Notes under the pieces: model-generated
Told to the model about the DNA's origin: nothing
The model's database searches: none
Seen by the model: only the letters and a program-made list of their open reading frames with translations
Program-made: the position numbers and the translations under genes
From: SIG575 sp045632485
GTDB lineage: Bacteria > Bacillota > Clostridia > Oscillospirales > Acutalibacteraceae
Assembly (NCBI GenBank): GCA_045632485.1
Contig: JAZQWT010000155.1
Coordinates: forward strand, 8,171-72,170
Length of the DNA: 64,000 nucleotides
Direction of reading: 5' to 3'
Part shown: one piece after another, positions 17,194 through 25,157 of the stretch
How positions within the stretch are numbered: position 1 is the first letter of the stretch
Layout: every line of letters begins with the position of its first letter

Positions 17194-17601
17194 TTATGCT
17201 TCATAGCCCCACGGTATTTCAAAGCCCTTTTCATTGATAAATCTTTCAAGCATTGCTTCTTTCAGTCTGTTTAATGAAGCGTATAAATCACTCTCGAAAA
17301 AATCTTCTGTTTCACAAGCCTGATAGCAATAACACTTGATGCAGCCAAGAATAATGCCTGCATTAACTTTTACATCTTCAAAGTTATATTTAGGTGTTTT
17401 TGTTTCTTCGCTGTATCTGTAATTGACTGACTTGTAATTCTGCTCTAAGAGTGACTGCCCGATGCCGTTTCTCAACTCTTGCATATTAATTATAATCTGT
17501 ACGGGCTTTGTGTAGCCCTCTGCTTTGTACTCTGCATTGTAGATTTCAAAGCCCTTGACGATTGCGTGAATTGTTTCATTGTTTACGATGTAAGCACTCA
17601 T
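17194..17601 (-). CDS. Hypothetical early protein, 135 aa
   Basis: Not recognised. Soluble, with a Cys cluster (ILGCIKCYCYQACE) in the second half. Own promoter and terminator bracket it, and AAGAGGTAATCAAAATG gives the start, so it is a single-gene unit. Confidence 0.62.
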   Translation of the reverse strand: MSAYIVNNETIHAIVKGFEIYNAEYKAEGYTKPVQIIINMQELRNGIGQSLLEQNYKSVNYRYSEETKTPKYNFEDVKVNAGIILGCIKCYCYQACETEDFFESDLYASLNRLKEAMLERFINEKGFEIPWGYEA

Positions 17602-17633
17602 TTTGATTACCTCTTTCTTTATTTGGTATCTTA

Positions 17634-17662
17634 ATTATATCACCATTGTGTTATAATGTCTA
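17634..17662 (-). promoter_or_regulatory. Phage promoter for the 135-aa gene
   Basis: Minus strand TAGACA (17662-17657), 17-nt spacer containing ACACAATGGTG, TATAAT (17639-17634). Variant of the CAAAAGTG promoter family. Confidence 0.68.
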
Positions 17663-17702
17663 TTTGCAAAGTGTACAAAGAAAAAGTTTTTATTTGTGCA
17701 TT

Positions 17703-17738
17703 TTGTCAATAGATTATATTACATTTGTGTTATATAAT
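17703..17738 (+). promoter_or_regulatory. Divergent promoter for plus-strand mini-operon
   Basis: TATAAT at 17733-17738; TAGATT sits 17 nt upstream and TTGTCA a little further. Drives the three small plus-strand genes at 17770-18407. The -35 assignment is uncertain. Confidence 0.55.
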
Positions 17739-17769
17739 ATAAGTACATTATAAGAAAGGCGGTCAAAAA

Positions 17770-17949
17770 ATGAACAATTTACAATGGCAAGTAATAGCAG
17801 AATGTGAAGCCAAGAACAACGGCATTGATGAAAAATTTGATAGAGTGATTGCGGCTTTTGAATACCCGTCACACGCTGAAGATTTTATCAATATGTGTTT
17901 ACCTAAAGAAAACAAAAGCAAGTTCAGAATTGAGCGTATCAAAGCATAA
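17770..17949 (+). CDS. Small hypothetical protein, 59 aa
   Basis: AAGGCGGTCAAAAAATG start. Sequence MNNLQWQVIAECEAKN followed by AFEYPSHAEDFINMCLPKE; part resembles small phage proteins with a Tyr-Pro-x-x-A-E-D-F motif. First of three short plus-strand genes lying between converging minus-strand genes. Confidence 0.6.
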   Translation: MNNLQWQVIAECEAKNNGIDEKFDRVIAAFEYPSHAEDFINMCLPKENKSKFRIERIKA

Positions 17950-17963
17950 AGGGGGCAAAAACA

Positions 17964-18227
17964 ATGATTCTTGAATTTACAGTAAAAAGAAACCGTGCAA
18001 GCGTTACACAAGGCACAGCAACCGTTTTTTTGAACGGTCAAGAGGTTTTAACCTTCGGTGACAAAATCGAACTTATAAAAGACGGTCAAGCGTTTTACGG
18101 CGAAAATATCGCAGGTTATGCAAGTGTTATACCTGATGAAAATTTCATCAAAGGCGTTTTATTCCACCCGTATGATGATATTTACCATTACAGCCGCCGT
18201 GTAAAAAATATACTTTTTGGTGAATAA
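17964..18227 (+). CDS. Small hypothetical protein, 87 aa
   Basis: Beta-rich start (MILEFTVKRNRASVTQGTA), middle FLNGQEVLTFGDKIELIKDG and aromatic C-terminal half (FHPYDDIYHYSRRV). GGGGGCAAAAACAATG start. Unknown function. Confidence 0.62.
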   Translation: MILEFTVKRNRASVTQGTATVFLNGQEVLTFGDKIELIKDGQAFYGENIAGYASVIPDENFIKGVLFHPYDDIYHYSRRVKNILFGE

Positions 18228-18239
18228 GGGGGCTGCGTT

Positions 18240-18407
18240 ATGACTAACAACGAATTAGAAAAAATGTTCGGCTTGCCGTATCTTCAATCATTGATTGATA
18301 ATGATATAGAAAATTACGGGTATATTTCCTCAATTACATTACGCTATATCGGTAATTTTGGTAATTTAGTAATTACAAAAGAATTAAAAGTAAAGGCGGC
18401 TGAATAA
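18240..18407 (+). CDS. Small hypothetical protein, 55 aa
   Basis: AAGGGGGCTGCGTTATG start; sequence MTNNELEKMFGLPYLQSL with many Ile/Asn residues. The stop lies within a hairpin terminator. Unknown function. Confidence 0.55.
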   Translation: MTNNELEKMFGLPYLQSLIDNDIENYGYISSITLRYIGNFGNLVITKELKVKAAE

Positions 18408-18423
18408 GCCGCCCTTTATTTTT
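18393..18423. terminator. Bidirectional terminator between converging units
   Basis: GGCGGC-TGAATAA-GCCGCC hairpin at 18395-18413 with T-rich flanks on both strands. Confidence 0.8.
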
Positions 18424-19078
18424 CAAGCCTTAAAACTTTGTCAACCGTTATATACTCTTCCGCAAGCGGTACGCTGATTTTCTTGTAAAATTCGGCTTTT
18501 TGCTTTTCATCTTCAAAAACGATAACAGAATAGAAATTGATGTTGTTCTTTTCCTGCATACGCTCTTTACTCTTTGCTCTTGCTTCTTTCACCTCTTCAA
18601 GCCCTTTTTTGACTTCTTCGGCTTCGGGAGTTTCAAACATTTCCGTAAATCTTTCGTCACCGTCAAACATAAAATCAACATCAAGTTTCGTAAATCCCAT
18701 TTCATCAAAATTGAGGTCAAATTCTTCGGTCAGCATAGCAAGACCTTCTAAGTCATAATCGCCCGCCATTGACTGATTATTGAGAATTACATTTAATTTC
18801 GCTTCCGTTCTTTCGTCAACATCAACAACGCACACATCAAGAGAATAGTTCTTGTTTTTCTCCAAAGCGTCAAGTTGCTCAATTCTCTGATGCCCGCCTA
18901 CAATGTTGCCCGTTCTCTTATTCCAAGTTATAGCGGAAACAAGACCGTTTTCTTGCAGGTTCTTTTTCAAACGCTTTTTTGACTCTTTATCCATAATACG
19001 GGGATTATAGTCAGCGTTCTTTATGTCGGCTCTGTTGATTGTCGCAAAAGTGAAATTTTGATATTTACTATTTGCCAT
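18416..19078 (-). CDS. ParB/Srx-like nuclease-domain protein (IbrB-like), 220 aa
   Basis: N-terminal ParB-type domain: ADIKNADYNPRIM, KKNLQENGLVSAITW, and GNIVGGHQRIEQL (GHQR is the ParB catalytic/CTP-type motif). The C-terminal part is acidic and coiled (EVKKGLEEVKEARAKSK). It overlaps the upstream PAPS-reductase-like gene by 11 nt, the gene pair seen in IbrA/IbrB-type modules. The enzymatic role in phages is not established. Confidence 0.78.
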   Translation of the reverse strand: MANSKYQNFTFATINRADIKNADYNPRIMDKESKKRLKKNLQENGLVSAITWNKRTGNIVGGHQRIEQLDALEKNKNYSLDVCVVDVDERTEAKLNVILNNQSMAGDYDLEGLAMLTEEFDLNFDEMGFTKLDVDFMFDGDERFTEMFETPEAEEVKKGLEEVKEARAKSKERMQEKNNINFYSVIVFEDEKQKAEFYKKISVPLAEEYITVDKVLRLEK

Positions 19079-19730
19079 ACTTTACATACCTTTCTACGCC
19101 TGCTCCCGCAAACGGATAAACTTTCAATATCTTTTCATAGTCATTCGGGTAAATCTCCTTAATAACGGCAAGTTCACTTCCTGCCAAACTACGAAAAGAA
19201 AAGCCGAGTTTTCGTTGTTCGGGGCTTAAATATAGTTTCTTTTGCTTTATGTATTGCAGCACTTCATTTTTCTTCCAATAAGCAAGGGGATAAAACCTGC
19301 CACGCTTATAATCTATGCTGCCGCTTTTCTTTATCATTGCATTTCGGACAATACTATCTGCACACCGCTCGCCCGCTGCAATCCAATGATAACCCGTCTG
19401 CTGCCTTAAATATTCGTATGTGTCGTTTATTTTGACAATATCAATATCCCAATCGGCAACGGTGAAACTGCCGTATTTCAAGAAATTTGAACACTCAAAA
19501 TGAGGTATGCGAATTATTTCTGTCTGATATTTATTTTCATACCATTTCAACATTCTTTCCTGAAATTCCAACTCAGGCACAAGATACATAAAAAACGGTT
19601 TTACATTCTTAAAATACTTAAAACACAAATCAAGCGTAACAATACTGTCCTTGCCGCCACTGAAGCCGACAATAACGCTGTCTGTTACGCTCGCCTGTGT
19701 TTTAATGGGGTCAAATAAGACATTACTCAT
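19068..19730 (-). CDS. PAPS reductase/ATP-pyrophosphatase-like protein (IbrA-like), 220 aa
   Basis: PP-loop VIVGFSGGKDSIVTLDL at the N-terminus, then FMYLVPELEFQERML and GYHWIAAGERCADS, a typical phosphoadenosine-phosphosulfate-reductase family layout; YPLAYWKKNEVLQYI follows. These enzymes activate a substrate with ATP. Paired with the ParB-like gene. DNA or nucleotide modification is possible but unproven. Confidence 0.82.
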   Translation of the reverse strand: MSNVLFDPIKTQASVTDSVIVGFSGGKDSIVTLDLCFKYFKNVKPFFMYLVPELEFQERMLKWYENKYQTEIIRIPHFECSNFLKYGSFTVADWDIDIVKINDTYEYLRQQTGYHWIAAGERCADSIVRNAMIKKSGSIDYKRGRFYPLAYWKKNEVLQYIKQKKLYLSPEQRKLGFSFRSLAGSELAVIKEIYPNDYEKILKVYPFAGAGVERYVKYGK

Positions 19731-19732
19731 TA

Positions 19733-19936
19733 TTAGCCCCCTGCCCCGCCTGTGGACTTTCTACGCAAAGCATTTCTCATTGTTCTGCTTTTTCTTGTAG
19801 TGCCAAAAGCCCTTGCTGACAGAGTGCCACCTCTAAAAGCATTAACAAATGTTCTTGCAGAAGTTTGTGCGGACTTTCTGAACTGAGTTAATCTGTCCGT
19901 GCCTGTAGCCCTTGCTATTGTGCTTCTTATTGCCAT
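19733..19936 (-). CDS. Very basic Arg/Thr/Ser-rich small protein, 67 aa
   Basis: Almost no acidic residues; repeated Ala-Arg-Thr patterns (RKSAQTSARTFVNAFRGG) and a Gly-rich end. Composition suggests DNA/RNA binding. GGGGGTGACAATATG start. Stop is 2 nt before the PAPS-like gene. Confidence 0.6.
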   Translation of the reverse strand: MAIRSTIARATGTDRLTQFRKSAQTSARTFVNAFRGGTLSARAFGTTRKSRTMRNALRRKSTGGAGG

Positions 19937-19960
19937 ATTGTCACCCCCTTTCGCAGATTA

Positions 19961-20359
19961 CTAATCAATTTCTATGTTTTCCTCTGTTGCGGGGACAACA
20001 TTAATATTGATAGCCATATCGTTTTGCTGCTTTTCTTCATTTTCCCTTTGGTCTAAATAAAGTTTGCCGAGAAAGATTTGCATTGTGACATTTCCTGCCT
20101 GTGCTGATTGATATTGCAATCGTCTAAGGCTAATTTTGCCCCTCGCAGACTTCCTTTTATATATATCCGCAAAAGTTGTTCCATAGGTTCTTTGACACCA
20201 ACGGCTGATAGTATCGACACTACAATCGAAAAAGTCAGCAATTTCCTCTTCGGTGCAGAATATGGCACACAAACTTTCAAAATTGTTTTTGTCTATTTTC
20301 ACTTGAGGTCTGCCCATAGGCTTTTTCTCTTTTTTTGAATCCTCTTTTTTCTTTGCCAT
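19961..20359 (-). CDS. terS: Terminase small subunit-like protein, 132 aa
   Basis: Lys-rich N-terminus, then a helix-turn-helix (EEEIADFFDCSVDTISRWCQ), a basic helix (KSARGKISLRRLQYQSA) and LGKLYLDQRE, the layout of small terminase subunits. It would recognise the packaging site. It is about 3.8 kb away from terL, separated by small genes, which is unusual. Confidence 0.72.
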   Translation of the reverse strand: MAKKKEDSKKEKKPMGRPQVKIDKNNFESLCAIFCTEEEIADFFDCSVDTISRWCQRTYGTTFADIYKRKSARGKISLRRLQYQSAQAGNVTMQIFLGKLYLDQRENEEKQQNDMAININVVPATEENIEID

Positions 20360-20608
20360 TTTCTCACCTGCCTAAAATGTTCAAAATGGTGTTTATACCT
20401 CTTGTTCTATATCACAGCACCCACCCCTACGCTTTTGAATGTGATATACCTTTACCCGTTAATACCATATAAACAGAAAAACCACCCTTGAATAAGAGTG
20501 GTTTTCCCGCATTTTTAAGAAATAGAGGTATAAAGAATGAATAAGTATATATATTATCTCACAATACCAATTTTAATACTTTCCAACTTTTTTTGCAATA
20601 TAGAATAT
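20360..20608. other. Intergenic region with terminator
   Basis: 249 nt. Contains a hairpin (AAACCACCCTTGAATAAGAGTGGTTT, 20478-20504) acting as terminator on the minus strand, and an AT-rich stretch. A short plus-strand frame from 20539 overlaps the next gene antisense and is not accepted as a gene. Confidence 0.6.
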
Positions 20609-21052
20609 TCAACAAACTTTAATATCGTTTTTTATACATTTTGCCATAACTTGTCTATGTAATCTGTATATCTTGTTTTCATTCCAATTTTCACAGGGGA
20701 ATATCGTTGCAACGGCTTTAAGACAACTACGCCACGAAAGAGCATAAAAATATCTGTAACGGATAATCTCTAATTGTTTTTCGTTAATGTCACAGGATTT
20801 AAGCATAGATTCACAAATGAGCCATTCTGACACAAGTTTATCATAAAAAAAGGCTTTTTTGTGTTCCAACCTATTTATCTTATCAAGAGAATTGACTAAA
20901 GATGAACCGTTCCAACCGTTTCCTCTTGGCATACCTGTGAGGCTCGGGCTTTTCGGGGAACACATACTCTCTCGTATATCTGCTATATCAACCTCAATAT
21001 CCTTAATTTTGTCATTTAAGTCTATCAGGTTTTTAAGATTAAGTTCTCGCAT
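20609..21052 (-). CDS. ArpU/sigma-4-like late regulator, 147 aa
   Basis: C-terminal half has QLEIIRYRYFYALSWRSCLKAV followed by ENKIYRLHRQVMAKC, the sigma-region-4-like helix-turn-helix of ArpU-type phage regulators that activate late genes next to terminase. Start ATG 21052 has AGGAGGG at the right distance. Confidence 0.68.
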   Translation of the reverse strand: MRELNLKNLIDLNDKIKDIEVDIADIRESMCSPKSPSLTGMPRGNGWNGSSLVNSLDKINRLEHKKAFFYDKLVSEWLICESMLKSCDINEKQLEIIRYRYFYALSWRSCLKAVATIFPCENWNENKIYRLHRQVMAKCIKNDIKVC

Positions 21053-21066
21053 AGTTGCCCTCCTGT

Positions 21067-21246
21067 TCAAATCACCAATGATATAAGAAAAACGATATAA
21101 AGAAATACTGCGATAACAAAAACGGCACAGTCAATTATGCAAAAGACTTTTCCACGCCCTGTATTCTTAGTATAATGCACCTGCCATAATGCCACAAGTA
21201 AGCAAATAAAGGTGCAGACTGTAAGTTTTACAAATTGCATATTCAT
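21067..21246 (-). CDS. Small two-TM membrane protein, 59 aa
   Basis: Two hydrophobic segments (VCTFICLLVALW; FCIIDCAVFVIAVFLYIVFL) joined by a basic loop (HYTKNTGRGK). It starts 5 nt after the dUTPase gene. Function unknown. Confidence 0.6.
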   Translation of the reverse strand: MNMQFVKLTVCTFICLLVALWQVHYTKNTGRGKVFCIIDCAVFVIAVFLYIVFLISLVI

Positions 21247-21251
21247 AGTTA

Positions 21252-21962
21252 TTAATACCCTGAAGAACCAAATCCGTTGTTACCTCTCTCGGTATCTTCT
21301 AAACTGCTAACTAATTCAAGTTCAGGTGTGATAATCGGCAATATTACAAGTTGAGAAATCTTATCACCTGCATTAACCGTGTAATCATAACCGCTGTTGT
21401 TATAGAGTTTAACAACGATACTTCCCGTATATCCGCAATCTATAACACCTTCGCTTGTTATGCCGTGTTTTACATTCAAGCCCGACTTACTCTTGAGAAA
21501 ACCTACATATCCTTCGGGTATCTCAATATGTACACCTGTATCAAACTTTGCACTTTCTCTTGCAGGAACAATCTGTGTTTCTCTTGCGTAAATATCAAGT
21601 CCTGCATCTGTTTCGTGTGCTCTTGTCGGCATTTTTGCCCCTTCATCAAGCATAATTTTCATTTTCTGTTGTTCTCCTTTGTTGATAATATCCATTTTTT
21701 CAGTTGGGTTATATTTTACAGAATCGGAATACTTAATGTACTCATTTATACACTTCCTTGCTATGTTTTCTATAACACAATCAATCTTGCAAAGCATTTT
21801 TTCTATCGCATCTTCAATAGGTTTCTTAAACTCTGCAATTGCCTTTGTCAACTCTGCCTTGTGCCTGTTTTGCTTTGCAATAGGGCATTGCTCGGCGTTT
21901 TTATCGCAATAGTCCAACATATCGCAATCAATACAGTATTCGCATCGTTGTATATCACTCAT
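21252..21962 (-). CDS. dut: dUTPase with Cys-rich N-terminal extension, 236 aa
   Basis: Residues about 100-236 carry all five trimeric dUTPase motifs: AHETDAGLDIYA, KSKSGL, GVIDCGYTG, GDKISQLV and GFGSSGY. It hydrolyses dUTP to dUMP and keeps uracil out of phage DNA. The first ~90 residues are extra: a CEYCIDCDMLDYC cluster and a long helix of unknown role. Confidence 0.93.
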   Translation of the reverse strand: MSDIQRCEYCIDCDMLDYCDKNAEQCPIAKQNRHKAELTKAIAEFKKPIEDAIEKMLCKIDCVIENIARKCINEYIKYSDSVKYNPTEKMDIINKGEQQKMKIMLDEGAKMPTRAHETDAGLDIYARETQIVPARESAKFDTGVHIEIPEGYVGFLKSKSGLNVKHGITSEGVIDCGYTGSIVVKLYNNSGYDYTVNAGDKISQLVILPIITPELELVSSLEDTERGNNGFGSSGY

Positions 21963-21979
21963 TATTATTACGCCCCCCC

Positions 21980-22240
21980 TTAAAGCATTGCGATTTCCCG
22001 ATTTAATTTATGCCTTTCATCTTCAAAGGCTTTTTTTATAACCGCAAGTTCGCCATAAGTAAGTTCAATAGGCTTACCGTTTATTCTTTCTCCCTCACGC
22101 CGCAGAACGAAGTCTGATTTTTCATCTGTCCGCTCGTCTAAATTACTTTGAATTGGTTTTTCAACAACATCAATGATATGTTGTGCTCTTGCTTCCTTCT
22201 CAAAAAGTTCCTTTGCTTTCTCAAAAGACTCTTTTGTCAT
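21980..22240 (-). CDS. Small charged helical protein, 86 aa
   Basis: Highly charged (KAKELFEKEARAQHIIDVV) ending with VIKKAFEDERHKLNREIAML. GGAGGAATATATAATG supports 22240. Unknown function. Confidence 0.6.
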   Translation of the reverse strand: MTKESFEKAKELFEKEARAQHIIDVVEKPIQSNLDERTDEKSDFVLRREGERINGKPIELTYGELAVIKKAFEDERHKLNREIAML

Positions 22241-22593
22241 TATATATTCCTCCAATCAAAAGCCTGACCGCAATAAGGACAAAATTTTTGCCACTTTTTG
22301 TTTACTTTATAGCCTTGTGCTTCGCCGCAATTAGGACAATGGTAATTTACCAATTTTCCTTCATAATATGCCTTTTTGGGCTTCAGCGGTTCTGCCGATT
22401 CGCTTTCTTTTGCGTTATCGTGGGTGCAAACCACATATACCGCCATTTGCCATATTTCTTCTATTGTTGCACTCACTCTTTCAAGCATATCGCTTGTATT
22501 TATTGGATAAGTTAATGCCCGAAAATCGTCAATATCGTGTCCTGCTTCAACCTCAGAAATAGCGTTCTCCAAAAGATGTTCAATGTTGCTCAC
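22240..22593 (-). CDS. Zinc-ribbon protein, 117 aa
   Basis: N-terminal helical region and C-terminal zinc ribbon (YHCPNCGEAQGY...KFCPYCGQAFDW). GTG at 22593 overlaps the previous stop as GTGA and has GGAGG upstream. Such ribbons are common in phage accessory proteins; role unknown. Confidence 0.68.
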   Translation of the reverse strand: MSNIEHLLENAISEVEAGHDIDDFRALTYPINTSDMLERVSATIEEIWQMAVYVVCTHDNAKESESAEPLKPKKAYYEGKLVNYHCPNCGEAQGYKVNKKWQKFCPYCGQAFDWRNI

Positions 22594-22907
22594 TTTCTTT
22601 TCCTCCGTCCCATTTTTGCACCACAATGAGGACAATACCTTGATGTTACATAATCTTCCGCACCGTTTAATACTGCCCTTTTTCCGCAATTTGAACAAAA
22701 TGGTTCAGAGTGTTGATGTTTGACATATGGAATTATCATCATTCTGTTATCATCGTCATACGCTTCAACAACCCATTCCCCGTGCTTCACTTCCTGAACA
22801 TCGGCTGTAGGTGCTTCTTCCATAAGTTTTCTTGCACCGCCTGCCGCTCCGATGTGTACTCTGTCATATTCAGCAATCAATTTTTCAACATCAACATATC
22901 TTGCCAT
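22590..22907 (-). CDS. Zinc-ribbon protein, 105 aa
   Basis: ADVQEVKHGEWV followed by FCSNCGKRAV and RYCPHCGAKMGRRKRK, a frequent small phage protein of Clostridia with one zinc ribbon. Basic C-terminus suggests nucleic-acid contact. Confidence 0.7.
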   Translation of the reverse strand: MARYVDVEKLIAEYDRVHIGAAGGARKLMEEAPTADVQEVKHGEWVVEAYDDDNRMMIIPYVKHQHSEPFCSNCGKRAVLNGAEDYVTSRYCPHCGAKMGRRKRK

Positions 22908-23146
22908 TACTCAGCACCGCCTTTCTCATATAGTTCATTTATATGCTCTCGTTCAAACGCAGGTATTTTACCGTGATGTAAAATTGTAATTGCCGTAAAA
23001 AGTTCAGCGTTCAAGATATACTCATTGTCACTGAAATCAATGTGTTTTCTTGCCTGACACAATAAATTTGTAAGCGTTCTTAACTCTGTATCACTCATTG
23101 TCAAAGTTATACTGCCCGTTTCTCCGTCAATCTTTTTAATGTTCAT
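22907..23146 (-). CDS. Small hypothetical protein, 79 aa
   Basis: Not recognised. Reads DGETGSITLTMSDTELRTLTNLL then a helical C-terminus. ATG overlaps neighbouring stop on the downstream side. Part of the small-gene operon. Confidence 0.6.
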   Translation of the reverse strand: MNIKKIDGETGSITLTMSDTELRTLTNLLCQARKHIDFSDNEYILNAELFTAITILHHGKIPAFEREHINELYEKGGAE

Positions 23147-23160
23147 TCTTGCACCTGCCT

Positions 23161-23370
23161 TTACTCTTCAATTCTCGCTTTTCTTTCAGCCAATAAACAC
23201 CGTTCATCTTTTATCACATTTCCGTGTCTGTCTGTTTCTAAAAATGGATAAAAAACTTCACAATAAGGTTTATTGCTTTGAAAGTTCAATCTCGGACATT
23301 TGTTTTTTGCATTTTTCATACAATAAAAACCTTTAGGGCACATTAAATCAATGTTCTCTGTTATTCTCAT
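23161..23370 (-). CDS. Small Cys-containing protein, 69 aa
   Basis: Four Cys in the pattern CPKGFYC...KCPRL...YCEVF, possibly a metal site, with a basic C-terminus. Start overlaps the previous gene's stop (ATGA). Confidence 0.58.
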   Translation of the reverse strand: MRITENIDLMCPKGFYCMKNAKNKCPRLNFQSNKPYCEVFYPFLETDRHGNVIKDERCLLAERKARIEE

Positions 23371-23525
23371 TCCGTGTCACTTACCTTTCTTTTACAATAC
23401 CAACCACAAGGGAACTTATCATAATAAACTAATGCTTCATATTCCTTACAAACACCGCTTCCGTGTAGGATATTTGAATTAGGTCTATAATGCACACAAG
23501 TTCCGCAACATTTATGTTCACTCAT
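23367..23525 (-). CDS. Small Cys-rich protein, 52 aa
   Basis: KCCGTCVHYRPNSN ... GVCKEYEAL ... FPCGWYCKRK: six Cys arranged like small zinc or Fe-S binding phage proteins. Stop overlaps the next ATG. Confidence 0.6.
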   Translation of the reverse strand: MSEHKCCGTCVHYRPNSNILHGSGVCKEYEALVYYDKFPCGWYCKRKVSDTE

Positions 23526-23531
23526 TCGGTG

Positions 23532-23810
23532 TTACCTGCCATTTCTTTTTACAAGGTTGTCGATAATTAATTCCGTACCTTTATTAACTATTTGCAACCT
23601 CTCAATCTCTGCCTTTTGTGAAGCAATAGTCTTATCAGCAATTCTTTCAAGGTTATCGCATTTCTTTATGTATTCATTTTTACTGTTGATAAGGTCAAGG
23701 GTTTCTTTTATAGTCTGCTTACCAATAAGCACTAAAAAACAATTATTAATAGGGGTATTGCCTTGTTCAAGCAAGTTTTCCAAAGTCTTTATAATCTCTG
23801 TTTCTGTCAT
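23532..23810 (-). CDS. Coiled-coil hypothetical protein, 92 aa
   Basis: Starts MTETEIIKTLENLLEQGN with GAGGGGTC upstream; C-terminal coiled coil (EYIKKCDNLERIADKTIA). Similar in style to the 26.3- and 26.6-kb proteins. Confidence 0.6.
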   Translation of the reverse strand: MTETEIIKTLENLLEQGNTPINNCFLVLIGKQTIKETLDLINSKNEYIKKCDNLERIADKTIASQKAEIERLQIVNKGTELIIDNLVKRNGR

Positions 23811-24262
23811 TTTTGACCCCTCTTTTCTCCGTAACTGCAATAATGGTTATCTTCAACGCTTAAATTCAGGAGAAGTTTGTAATGTTGTCCGATTTCGGGA
23901 ATATTTTTTTTAATTTCATTCTTAGGGTGATAACACTTTCCCTCAATGTTATATATGCAATCCTTACACCGTACTACTTCCTGAGTTGTGTGATTAGCCA
24001 TATATTCATACTTTTTGTCAATGCGTCTAACATCTTTTTCCCACGCTCTGTTAATACGCCTTATTTCATTTTTGAAGTCTTTATAGACTTGATTAATTTC
24101 CACACGATACCTTTCTCTTTCTGCGTTTACCATACCTACCGAGAAATTATGTGTTTTATGGGCAAGATATTCTGTTATTTCTTTAAGTGTATGAATATTA
24201 ATATCAGGTATTTTACTTGCAAGATAGACAGATATTTCATCTGTTAATTTTGTAAATGTCAT
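23807..24262 (-). CDS. Hypothetical protein with Cys pair, 151 aa
   Basis: Long basic helix (YKDFKNEIRRINRAWEKDVRR) and a Cys region (VVRCKDCIYNIEGKCYHP) typical of phage zinc-finger-like early proteins. Overlaps neighbours by 4 nt on each side. Confidence 0.6.
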   Translation of the reverse strand: MTFTKLTDEISVYLASKIPDINIHTLKEITEYLAHKTHNFSVGMVNAERERYRVEINQVYKDFKNEIRRINRAWEKDVRRIDKKYEYMANHTTQEVVRCKDCIYNIEGKCYHPKNEIKKNIPEIGQHYKLLLNLSVEDNHYCSYGEKRGQK

Positions 24263-24438
24263 TCCCCCTCTTTCTCCTTTCTTATATCAACTTGCTTATT
24301 GTGCTCGATGATTTCAAGAGCAGATTTTGTGTAGCCCTCACGCATACAGGATTGACAGATTTCATTCCCGTCTTTGTCGAGTTTATAAAAGGGGTTTCGG
24401 CTTGTTCTCCGTTTTCCGCAATAAAAACAATTCTTCAT
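24259..24438 (-). CDS. Small zinc-ribbon protein, 59 aa
   Basis: CFYCGKRRTSRNP ... EICQSCMREGYTKSALEII: two CxxC pairs. Start ATG 24438, stop overlaps the next ATG. Confidence 0.62.
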   Translation of the reverse strand: MKNCFYCGKRRTSRNPFYKLDKDGNEICQSCMREGYTKSALEIIEHNKQVDIRKEKEGE

Positions 24439-24442
24439 CTAT

Positions 24443-24586
24443 TTAACCGCCCCCGTGCCCTATAACTTTTGAGAGATTCAACACAAATTTTATATATTTA
24501 TACAAGCAAAAAGCACCGAAGCACACCCAATACCAAGCACCTGCATCTATTGTTGCTCCGATTATTGCAAATAGAATTATGTTCAT
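24443..24586 (-). CDS. Small single-TM protein, 47 aa
   Basis: Strongly hydrophobic (ILFAIIGATIDAGAWYWVCFGAFCLY), ending GHGGG. Sits between two zinc-ribbon genes. Unknown function. Confidence 0.55.
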   Translation of the reverse strand: MNIILFAIIGATIDAGAWYWVCFGAFCLYKYIKFVLNLSKVIGHGGG

Positions 24587-24961
24587 TTAATCACCCACCT
24601 TTCGATTTTCACCTGTTTTGCGGCTGTGCCAAACTTTATCATCAGCATAATACTGAGCATTGCACTCGTCACAAAAAGCGTCAAAATAATCAGAAAATAA
24701 TTCTACTATATTTCCGCAAAAAGGACATTTGAGTTTGATATTTTTCATTGTCTGAACTTCTTTTACCTCGACCTGAACAACTTTATATGTTTTCGGGTTT
24801 ATGTTTCTTGTTTTGGCTTCAATTCCTACGCTTATTTTGGAAAGAATTAAGGGAGTACGATGTTCGTTATCTTCAAGGATTTGTTCGTGGGGATATTTGC
24901 TGAAGTTTGTTCCGCTTATTAATTTACCGTTTCGTATGTTTTTGAAAGCATAGTATGCCAT
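24587..24961 (-). CDS. Zinc-ribbon protein, 124 aa
   Basis: C-terminal ribbon (LKCPFCGNIVELF...AFCDECNAQYY). N-terminal YAFKNIRNGKLISGTNF resembles small phage proteins of unknown role. Abuts the FTR-like gene. Confidence 0.62.
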   Translation of the reverse strand: MAYYAFKNIRNGKLISGTNFSKYPHEQILEDNEHRTPLILSKISVGIEAKTRNINPKTYKVVQVEVKEVQTMKNIKLKCPFCGNIVELFSDYFDAFCDECNAQYYADDKVWHSRKTGENRKVGD

Positions 24962-24962
24962 A

Positions 24963-25157
24963 TTAACAACCTACCTTTTTATATCTTCCGCAATGACAAA
25001 CGCCCTCTTTCTGTTGTTCTCTGAACTCTTTACACGGGCATTTTGTGTCCTCGGTTTTCTCTATCATACAAGGGCAATAGCCGCCATTTTCATTGACCGC
25101 CTTTGTTGCTTCATCGTATGAGTATGTATAAGGATTTTTGATTATTTTGAACATACC
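24963..25157 (-). CDS. Ferredoxin-thioredoxin reductase catalytic-domain-like protein, 64 aa
   Basis: Cys-Pro-Cys / Cys-Pro-Cys / Cys-His-Cys signature: GGYCPCMIEKTED, KCPCKEFREQ, GVCHCGRY. This is the pattern of the FTR catalytic chain that ligates a 4Fe-4S cluster beside a redox disulfide, although the spacing here (9 and 11 residues) is shorter/different from the plant enzyme. Could receive electrons from host ferredoxin. Start 25157 has AGGAGAG upstream. Confidence 0.72.
   Translation of the reverse strand, partial: GMFKIIKNPYTYSYDEATKAVNENGGYCPCMIEKTEDTKCPCKEFREQQKEGVCHCGRYKKVGC

Noticed and set aside
20539..20664. Plus-strand ORF of 41 codons with a fair ribosome site
   Set aside because: It overlaps the ArpU-like gene antisense, has low-complexity AT-rich composition, and no neighbour on its strand.
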